From DATFWC01 sp963777755 (GTDB taxonomy: Bacteria > Pseudomonadota > Alphaproteobacteria > Rhizobiales > Xanthobacteraceae): 64,000 nt of DNA. This document shows positions 1 through 6,441 of this stretch, one piece after another (position 1 is the first letter of the stretch; the number at the start of each line of letters is the position of its first letter). The stretch spans positions 1 through 64,000 of the forward strand of contig CAVZSC010000004.1 in the NCBI GenBank assembly GCA_963777755.1, read 5' to 3'. Both the position numbers and the translations under genes were made by a program. The notes under the pieces are model-generated. The model saw only the letters and a program-made list of their open reading frames with translations, searched no databases and had not been told where the DNA came from.

Positions 1-75
1 CCATCGCCTCCTGTATCGTCTGGCGATCTCATCCTTGCGGGGCACACTCTGTTTGTCACTCAGGTGAAACCCTGA

Positions 76-249
76 AAATTTGGGTGCCAGCTGCCGCCGG
101 GCGTCGGCCCACAGCTCTACGCTGACCGGCAGCCCACGACCTGCACAGTGGCCGGGCTGTCGGAAACGGCGATCACGGTCGAAGGCCACGAAGCCAACCA
201 GGCGGAGTTCGCCGACCTGCGGGCAAGCCTGAGGCGGCTGTGCCGGTGA
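76..249 (+). pseudogene. Truncated gene fragment, unknown family
   Basis: An open frame without a credible start runs to a TGA at 247-249. It contains LPPGVG and an acidic/hydrophobic tail that reads like real protein, but I do not recognise the family. The 17 bases TGCCGCCGGGCGTCGGC near 92 recur near 707, where they again encode LPPGV, so pieces of one gene seem to have been scattered here. The stretch 250-700 has only very short frames (for example 480-581, 33 codons, and 585-659) and looks decayed. A prophage or plasmid origin is possible but not shown. Confidence 0.3.
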
Positions 250-703
250 GGTGGTGCCGCCATGGCTCAGGGCAGCGTGCTGGATGCGTCTGCGGTGCGG
301 AGGGCTACCTGAGGCTCAAAATCGCACCAGTGCGGCCCGCTGAGTCACTGGCGACCGTCCTGGCAGGGCGAATTGTCGATCTGCCAACGCGAGCGGCGAG
401 CGGCACCATGCCCGTCAGCCGCCGCGCTCATGTCGCGCCGCATCGCGTCGCCCCGCAACACATCGTCGGGCAGGCAGCCATGACCGATAACGATAAGATC
501 GAGCTGATCAACGCCATGGTGGCGCTGCGGCGCTACCACGACACGGTGCTGCTCAAGGACCTCGGGCCGAGCGGCAAGTGAAGATGGCGAGCGCCGATAT
601 CGCCCGCCATCTCGACCTCGTGCTCGGCGCTGCCAACCGCGCGATCGATGATCTCTGATGCCGTTCAAGAAGATCAAGGGGCCAAGGGAAACAAGGCATA
701 TGA

Positions 704-865
704 ATTGCCGCCGGGCGTCGGCGCGACATCGCCCGCCGGTCGTTCGGCGAGAAAATCGCCATGATGGAAGCGCTGCGCGAGCGCCTTGCGCCGTTCAAGC
801 GGGCGCGCGAGCAACGGATCGCGGCCCGAACGGCGGCGCCAGAATTGGGTGACCGCCGCCGATAA
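704..865 (+). pseudogene. 5'-truncated copy of the small basic ORF at 25,238
   Basis: From about 716 the frame reads RRDIARRSFGEKIA, then MMEALRERLAPFKRAR, and stops at 863-865. The intact 70-residue gene at 25,238-25,450 has the same core (RRDIARRSFGEKIAMVAALRERLAPLKRAR). The N-terminal part of that gene (MKQAETTTYPNVSEIL) is missing. It is replaced by sequence encoding AYELPPGV in frame with the fragment at 76-249, so a recombination junction lies near 715. No start codon precedes the conserved part, so I treat it as a remnant. Confidence 0.5.
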
Positions 866-908
866 TCGCCGCAAAACCCGGCGGGACAACTTTTTCCGAC
901 CCTACTGA

Positions 909-1076
909 ATGCAGCTACCTGGTGGATGCGGCGACATCAACCTCGGCCCGATCCGGCTCTATTACAGCCGGGGCGCTCGTGCGTTCGGAGTTTCGATCGG
1001 CGGATTTGAAGTCCATGTCGGCGCCAACAGCGCCGGCTGGTGCTACGGCGAGAACTACGGCCAGATCCGGTATTAA
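909..1076 (+). pseudogene. Leaderless tandem copy of the double-glycine peptide gene
   Basis: This 55-codon frame encodes MQLPGGCGDINLGPIRLYY and then a core nearly identical to that of the gene at 1276-1482, ending YGQIRY. Almost the whole leader is gone: only a GG pair before the core remains, and no ribosome binding site is seen before the ATG. The homology continues past the stop, where 1085-1115 is a degraded version of the terminator hairpin at 1492-1517. The duplication therefore included the flank. It is probably the older, decaying copy, although the core reading frame is still intact. Confidence 0.55.
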
Positions 1077-1275
1077 TCGAAGACGACGAGGCCGCCGCCG
1101 CTCGGCAGCCCCGTCATTCGCGACATTGCAATTCCTTGACGATGTGGTGCCGCCGGTAGAATAGCACCACTGTGCGGGCAATCACCAACGGCACACCGTA
1201 TTCAAACGCGAGCACTCGCAACCACCACTGATGCGAGCGGCCGCTCCCGGCCGCGTCACATCGAGGAGTGCTGCA

Positions 1276-1482
1276 ATGAACAACGAAACGGCTGGTCGCG
1301 AGCTGACGGCGCAGGAACTGGATCTCGTGTCGGGTGGCGACATCAATCTCGGCCCGTTCCGGTTCTACTACAGCGAGGGCGCTCGCGCCTTCGGGGTCTC
1401 GATCGGAGGATTCGAGGTCTATGTCGGCGCCAACAGCGCCGGCTGGTGCTATGGCGACCAGTACGGCCAGATCCGCTACTGA
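1276..1482 (+). CDS. Small secreted peptide with double-glycine leader
   Basis: 68 residues. The start is set by a strong ribosome binding site (CGAGGAGT, 1262-1269) seven bases before ATG 1276. Residues 1-21 match a double-glycine leader: a charged beginning, then ELTAQELDLVSGG, with glycines at 20-21 as the expected cut site for a C39-peptidase ABC exporter. The predicted 47-residue product is rich in Gly, Tyr and Phe and has a single Cys (in GWCYG). Leaders of this kind belong to class II bacteriocins/microcins and related secreted peptides. No exporter, immunity or modification gene is adjacent. A perfect hairpin follows. Bacteriocin function is inference; the leader motif and duplication are seen directly. 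Confidence 0.6.
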   Translation: MNNETAGRELTAQELDLVSGGDINLGPFRFYYSEGARAFGVSIGGFEVYVGANSAGWCYGDQYGQIRY

Positions 1483-1491
1483 CCGTCCGCT

Positions 1492-1517
1492 ACGAGGCCG
1501 CCGCCCGGCGGCCTCGT
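1492..1517. terminator. Perfect 11-bp hairpin between convergent genes
   Basis: ACGAGGCCGCC, loop GCCC, GGCGGCCTCGT. It lies ten bases after the peptide gene and five before the stop of the convergent substrate-binding protein gene, so it can serve both. There is no clear T-run. Confidence 0.7.
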
Positions 1518-1522
1518 CCTCG

Positions 1523-2512
1523 TCACTCGATCACCTCGTCGGCGCGGACGAGCAGCTGTGGCGGAGCTTCGAGGCCCAGCGCCTTCGCCGTCTTGAGGTT
1601 GACGACCAGCTCGAACTTGGTCGGTGCCTGCACCGGCAAGTCGGCGGGCTTGGCGCCTTTGAGGACGCGATCGACGTACGGCGCTGCCCGGCGGTACAGG
1701 TCGATGAGATCGATACCGTACGACAGCAGGCCGCCATCGGTCGCCATGAACCGGAAAGGATAGATCGCCGGCACACTGTTGCGCGCCGCGTGAGCAATGA
1801 TCGCGCCGCGATGAACCGCAGTGAATGTGTCCGACAGGACGACGAGGCCGCCGGGCGGCCCCTGTGCCAGGTCGCCGATCGCCTGCTCGATGTCGGCATC
1901 GTTGCGAACAGTCCGCGTGATCGGCGTGACGCCGAGGGAGGGAGCGGCGGCTTCGAACGGACCAACGTAGTAGCCGGCCTGCGGCGCCGTCTCCGGGTTG
2001 AACATCGCGGCGACGCGGGTGATGCGGGGCGCCATCTGCTTGAGCAGCTCGATCCATTTGCCGCCCAGCGACGACTCGATATTGATGAAGCCGGTGATGT
2101 TGCCGCCCGGACGAGGCAGGCTCTCGACGAAACCGCTGCCGACCGGATCGGAGACCACCACGAATACGATGGGGATGGTGCGCGTCGCGCGGAGGAGCGA
2201 TGCCACGACCGGCGTGGTGCTGGCGAGAATGACGTCCGGCCGCAGCTCCACCAACTCCTTGGCCAGCCCCTCCATCCGGGCGGGTTCGCCGGCAGCCCAG
2301 CGATAGACGATGTGGACATTGCGGCCAGGCAGCCATCCGGCCTCCGCGAGTCCCCGCTCGAATGCCATCGCGCGGGGCGGCGATTCCGGATTGGATTCGG
2401 CGCTCCCCATCATGACGGCAATGCGCGGCATCGCGCCCGGCTGCTGTGCGCGCGCGCCGAGCGGCCACGCCGCCGCGCCGCCGAGCAACCGAATGAACGC
2501 GCGCCTTCGCAT
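1523..2512 (-). CDS. Orphan ABC transporter substrate-binding protein (ABC_sub_bind type)
   Basis: 329 residues from ATG 2512; an upstream extension to 2569 looks untranslated. The N-terminus MRRRAFIRLLGGAAAW followed by AxA-QQ is a typical Tat-like/Sec signal, so the mature protein should be periplasmic. The remainder is the two-lobe binding fold of the ABC_sub_bind family (the DUF-like relatives of TrpX), ending ALGLEAPPQLLVRADEVIE. No permease or ATPase gene adjoins it, which is common for this expanded family in Bradyrhizobium-type genomes. The ligand is unknown; small organic acids or amino-acid-like molecules are possible. It is a paralog of the gene at 5173-6159. Confidence 0.88.
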   Translation of the reverse strand: MRRRAFIRLLGGAAAWPLGARAQQPGAMPRIAVMMGSAESNPESPPRAMAFERGLAEAGWLPGRNVHIVYRWAAGEPARMEGLAKELVELRPDVILASTTPVVASLLRATRTIPIVFVVVSDPVGSGFVESLPRPGGNITGFINIESSLGGKWIELLKQMAPRITRVAAMFNPETAPQAGYYVGPFEAAAPSLGVTPITRTVRNDADIEQAIGDLAQGPPGGLVVLSDTFTAVHRGAIIAHAARNSVPAIYPFRFMATDGGLLSYGIDLIDLYRRAAPYVDRVLKGAKPADLPVQAPTKFELVVNLKTAKALGLEAPPQLLVRADEVIE

Positions 2513-2656
2513 GGCATCGCCCCGCAGATGGACGGCGACGATAGCAGAGCGGGTTGGCGGTGTCCTCAAGGTGGACCTGAATCGATCTCAAGCCGCGGGG
2601 ACGGCTTCTTCGGGGTGCGGCGGCGGGACCAGCGCAGCAACTAAACGGAGCCCGGC

Positions 2657-3421
2657 TCAGTTGGCGGCCTTTCGGGGCGCGGCCTGGAGCCGCATCAGGA
2701 CGTTTTCGCCACCGCGCATCTGCGGATTGGACGGCTCGTAGCCTTGCCTGCGCTCGCGCGCTGACACGAGGGAGCGCGCGAGCGCGAAATTGTCCCGGAG
2801 ATTGCTCGTCTTCGGCATCGCCTGGCTGAAGAAGGCGCGGCCGAAATAGGTCCACGTGGCGCTCGGTTCGCAGCCGAAGGAGGGATGCTCCGCATCGGCT
2901 GCCGTAATGACGACCGTCTCGGGATCCGCAAGCGGCGTGAAGACTCCGGAATAGCACGCCGAGATGATGACAACCTTTTGGCGCGCGTTGGTCGCGCGCA
3001 GAAGGTCCCCGAGTTGCCAGGGGCTGAGAATGCCGCGCCGCCTGCCGGCCTTGATTGCCACCCCCTGCTGGTTACCGTGCGAGGTGAGAAAGACAAAGAG
3101 CACGTCCTTTTCGCGGTCCATGCGCGACGCCACCGTTCTGAGCGCATCGCGCAAGGTCTCGACACTCGCGGCGCGGGCGGCTCGGGTATTCGTGAACACC
3201 AGGGGTGCGACACCGCGGCCGTAATGTCGGGCCAGAATGGCGGCGGCCCGCGTGGCTTCGGAGTGAAACACGTTCAGCTCATCGGAAAGGCCCAAGGCAA
3301 CGATGTAGCCTCTCGGTTCCGTCGGCGTCCGAGCGAGGTCCTGGGCGCGTCCACGGCCGGCCGGCAGGACGGCCAGGACTACAAATGCAATGAGTGCACA
3401 AATGCTCGCCGGCAGATTCAT
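2657..3421 (-). CDS. Secreted C13-family (legumain-like) cysteine peptidase
   Basis: 254 residues. Residues 1-26 form a signal peptide ending AxA-like (GRGRAQ). The mature part shows the caspase/legumain-fold signature: a beta strand then SHG with His115 (FVFLTSHGNQQG), and a second strand then SACYSG with Cys156 (VVIISACYSG), the expected catalytic His-Cys dyad. The stretch SFGCEPSATWTYFGRAFF resembles the substrate-pocket region of C13 proteins. It should act in the periplasm or outside the cell. The substrate is unknown; C13 proteins usually cut after Asn or Asp. It is read in the same direction as the binding-protein gene at 1523-2512, 144 bases downstream. Family assignment is good; peptidase activity is inferred. 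Confidence 0.8.
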   Translation of the reverse strand: MNLPASICALIAFVVLAVLPAGRGRAQDLARTPTEPRGYIVALGLSDELNVFHSEATRAAAILARHYGRGVAPLVFTNTRAARAASVETLRDALRTVASRMDREKDVLFVFLTSHGNQQGVAIKAGRRRGILSPWQLGDLLRATNARQKVVIISACYSGVFTPLADPETVVITAADAEHPSFGCEPSATWTYFGRAFFSQAMPKTSNLRDNFALARSLVSARERRQGYEPSNPQMRGGENVLMRLQAAPRKAAN

Positions 3422-4166
3422 CGTTGTTGCCCAGAGCGGTTTCGTCAGGTCACCTATTCGAGTTGCGTTGCAGCCGCACGCGCGAGCTACCGCGCGTCCT
3501 CAGATCGTCAAGTCTCTCGTACCGCCCCGCTTGTAGAACCTGAATCGGTTCAGGTCGAGAACGCGATTGCTGCACCTCTGGTGATGCGCGTGAGGCAGTG
3601 CCCTGCCACCTCCCACGGTCCGCGCCGCGGCGTAGATCGTCGGCTTCCAGCGGAGCGTGGCGCAGACCAACACTTGGCTCACAATCCGTATGGAGTCGTC
3701 GTTCCTGCCGGCCGAGCAACAGCTGCCGAGGCGGCGACCGAGCTGGACAGGAGGTCGGGTCCGATTGTGTGGCGGCGCTTCCGCTCAGAGAGGGGGAGCG
3801 ATTGCAATCGCCAGCACGCCACGGCGCCCCCGAGGAGCCTCGCAATTAGCTCACGATTTGCGCCCGTTACGGGGTTTGGCCGCACGCAAGACACCATGGC
3901 GGTAAACGACACATGCAACAGGAAAAGGGCGGCAATCATGAGCAATCGACCCGACGCAATGCATCGTTTCGGCCGCGCCCATCGCGGCCTTGATGGCGGA
4001 CGGCCCTTGCGCCTTCGGTGCGCGGCTCGCGTTCCACGCGGCGGCCATTCCGTGTCGCCACGAAGCAACCCGCTACTTGCTAAATCTCGTCCGGGGCTCA
4101 ATCATCACGCGGTCTCGCTCACGCGACGAGGCGCGGGGCCGTTCGATATCCGCAACGGAGATCGCA
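3422..4166. other. 745 bp without a convincing gene
   Basis: Several overlapping frames on both strands are open but none shows a good start, recognisable domain or conserved look. The best minus-strand candidate begins near 3939 with a hydrophobic N-terminus (MIAALFLLHVSF) and has no ribosome binding site. The plus-strand end carries the ribosome binding site of the next gene (GGAG, 4157-4160). Confidence 0.4.
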
Positions 4167-4937
4167 GTGCCCTTTGAATATGTCAGCGTTGAAGATGCCA
4201 TCCCGCGCCATGGCGTGCGCATGGTCGTCGTCGGCGATGTGCCCAGCTCGTGGGGCGAAGCAGCCAAGGGCATACTTTACGTCAAAGGCATCGAATGGGT
4301 TGCTGTGCGGCTCGTCTACGACAGCGAACCGCTGAGGGAATGGGCCGGTCAGCGCAACGGTCCGGTGCTCGTTTACGAGAATGAACGTCCGCGATCGGGC
4401 TGGGCCGAGATTCTGCTCCTCGCGGAGCGCCTTGCGCCCAGCCCTTCGCTGCTTCCCGCAGACCCGGCCGACCGCGCCCTGGTTTTCGGGCTCGCGCACG
4501 AAATCTGCGGCGAGCAGGGGCTTGGGTGGTCGCGGCGTCTCGAGCTGGTGCACGCTGGTTTTCAGAATGCCGGCGGCTTTCCCGGACCCGTTTCCAAATA
4601 TCTCGCCAGGAAATACGGCTACAGCCCCGAAGCCGGCGCTGCTGCCCCACGACGCGTCGCCAAACTGCTCGGCATGTTGACCGCACGCCTGAAGGCGCAG
4701 CGTGAGGCGGGCAGCCGCTATTATGTCGGCAACGCCTTGACTGCGACGGATATCTACAGCGCGACATTCGCGGCGATGTTTGACCCGCTGCCGCCCGAGC
4801 AGTGCAAAATGGACGCGAGCACCCGCGCAGCATTCAGTGCGCGGGATGCGCAGATTGAAACCGCGCTGGACCCCATTCTGTTTGAGCACCGGGACATGAT
4901 GTACAGGGATCACCTCGAGCTGCCGCTCTCTCTTTAG
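4167..4937 (+). CDS. Glutathione S-transferase-like protein
   Basis: 256 residues, taking GTG 4167 as start because GGAG at 4157-4160 is well spaced and upstream codons look non-coding. The N-terminal third resembles a thioredoxin-like GST N-domain (a beta strand, GIEWVAVRL, a PxxxxEN-type segment near VLVYENERPRSGWAEIL). The C-terminal part is helical with ALTATDIYSATF, the all-alpha C-domain motif (hydrophobic-TxAD). Likely cytosolic, with glutathione-dependent or glutathione-binding activity on an unknown substrate. The classical catalytic Ser/Cys of the first domain is not obvious. A strong hairpin follows at 4953. Confidence 0.7.
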   Translation: MPFEYVSVEDAIPRHGVRMVVVGDVPSSWGEAAKGILYVKGIEWVAVRLVYDSEPLREWAGQRNGPVLVYENERPRSGWAEILLLAERLAPSPSLLPADPADRALVFGLAHEICGEQGLGWSRRLELVHAGFQNAGGFPGPVSKYLARKYGYSPEAGAAAPRRVAKLLGMLTARLKAQREAGSRYYVGNALTATDIYSATFAAMFDPLPPEQCKMDASTRAAFSARDAQIETALDPILFEHRDMMYRDHLELPLSL

Positions 4938-4952
4938 ATAGCCACGCCCCTC

Positions 4953-4978
4953 GGCCGCCGCGCTCCCGCGCGGCGGCC
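4953..4978 (+). terminator. Perfect 11-bp GC-rich hairpin after the GST-like gene
   Basis: GGCCGCCGCGC, loop TCCC, GCGCGGCGGCC, starting 15 bases after the stop codon. Likely a rho-independent-type terminator with a weak U tract. Confidence 0.65.
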
Positions 4979-5172
4979 GTTCGCGTCAGCACATGTCGGC
5001 GACGATGCTCACGGGCGGCATTGGGCGAGACCTGAATTGTTCTGAAAGCAGGCGTGCCCTGCATGTGCTCGGCAAGCCTCATGCCCACACGGCCCTTCAG
5101 AACTCTTCAGCTCTGCCTCAGGACGCCGCCAGCCCCTTCTGCTACTCTTAGCCTTCTGCGGGGAGATGAACC

Positions 5173-6159
5173 ATGCGGCGACGCGAGGTCATCATGCTGC
5201 TGGGCGGCGCGGCGGTCGCGTGGCCGGGATTGACGCGCGCGCAGCAGCCGGCGATGCCGGTGATCGGATTCCTCCACCCCACATCGCCCGACTCGAACGT
5301 GGAGCGCCTGCGCGGATTCCACCGCGGCCTCAAGGAGGCCGGGTACGTCGAGGGCGAGAACGTGGCGGTGGTGTACCGCTGGGCGCAGAACCACATCGAC
5401 CGGCTCCCGGAGCTGGCGACAGAGCTGGTTCGCCGACAGGTGGCCGTAATCGTCGCCCCGCAGGGGACCGCCTCGGCACTGGCCGCCAAGGCGGCGAGCA
5501 CGACAATCCCCATCGTCTTCAACGTTTCAGAAGATCCGGTCCGGCGTGACCTCGTCACGAGCCTTGCACGGCCGGGCGGCAATGCGACCGGCATCAACTT
5601 CCTCAGCGGCGAGCTGGTCGCCAAGCGGCTGGAACTCCTGCGCGAGCTGATACCCGCGATCAGCCGCGTGGCCGTGCTCGTCAATCCGACCGCCGTCGCG
5701 AACACCGAGACCACCGTGCGGGACGCGGAAGCGGCTGCCCGCACCATGGGGCTGCACATCCAGGTCCTCAAGGCCAGCACGAGCAGCGAGATCGCCGCGG
5801 CGTTCGCCACATTCGAGCGGCAACGGCCCGACGCTCTGTTCGTCGGCGGCGATGCTGTCTTCACCAGCCGGCGGGTGCAGCTTGCCACCCTGGCGGCGCG
5901 CCACGCGGTCCCGACGCTCTGTTCGGGGCGTGAGTATGTGGAAGCCGGCGGGCTGATCAGCTACGGCGCCAACATCACCGATTCGTGGCGTGAGGTCGGC
6001 ACTTATGCGGGTCGGATCCTCCGGGGCGCCAGGCCGGCGGACCTGCCGGTGACGCAGGCGTCCAAATTCGAGCTGGTGATCAACGCCGAAACCGCCCGGA
6101 TGCTCGGTCTCACCGTGCCGCCGACCCTGCTCGCCCGCGCGGATGAGGTGATCGAGTAG
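5173..6159 (+). CDS. Orphan ABC transporter substrate-binding protein (ABC_sub_bind type)
   Basis: 328 residues; ATG 5173 follows GGGGAGA at good distance. The N-terminus MRRREVIMLLGGAAVAWP with TRAQQ is a Tat-like export signal. The body follows the same two-lobe plan as the gene at 1523-2512 and shares its ending pattern (LPVxAxxKFELVxNxxTA, then LLARADEVIE). Periplasmic, ligand unknown, no transporter partners nearby. Two members within 4 kb on opposite strands point to local expansion of the family. Confidence 0.88.
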   Translation: MRRREVIMLLGGAAVAWPGLTRAQQPAMPVIGFLHPTSPDSNVERLRGFHRGLKEAGYVEGENVAVVYRWAQNHIDRLPELATELVRRQVAVIVAPQGTASALAAKAASTTIPIVFNVSEDPVRRDLVTSLARPGGNATGINFLSGELVAKRLELLRELIPAISRVAVLVNPTAVANTETTVRDAEAAARTMGLHIQVLKASTSSEIAAAFATFERQRPDALFVGGDAVFTSRRVQLATLAARHAVPTLCSGREYVEAGGLISYGANITDSWREVGTYAGRILRGARPADLPVTQASKFELVINAETARMLGLTVPPTLLARADEVIE

Positions 6160-6441
6160 GCGCTAAGGGTGTCGTGCGTTCCCGAAACCCTGCTGTGCCG
6201 TGAGCGCCGACCACTCCCAAGGATCGTGGGCCGACAGCACCGCCCTGCTGGGTCAAACCGCCGCCATTCGCCAGCACTTTGCTGCCGTTCGCGGCACGAC
6301 AAACATCATTATCCATTGTTGCAAATCAACAACACCGAAAAGGATTCGCACGCGGGTGCGATCTTTCGGGCTTGCCATCCTCCTGCTGCTGCTCCCTGAT
6401 CGCTGCCGGGGCGGGCGTATCGAAAGCATGAGGAACGTTAC

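Noticed and set aside
1276..1482. Lanthipeptide or other RiPP cluster
   Set aside because: No modification enzyme, exporter or immunity gene within the window; only the leader is suggestive.
1334..2644. Long plus-strand open frame of 436 codons opposite the substrate-binding protein gene
   Set aside because: Antisense shadow of a GC-rich gene; Arg-rich composition without domain, and the minus strand holds a clear signal peptide and family pattern.
3679..3939. Small minus-strand membrane protein gene upstream of the GST-like gene
   Set aside because: One hydrophobic stretch but no ribosome binding site and a composition typical of shadow frames; insufficient support.
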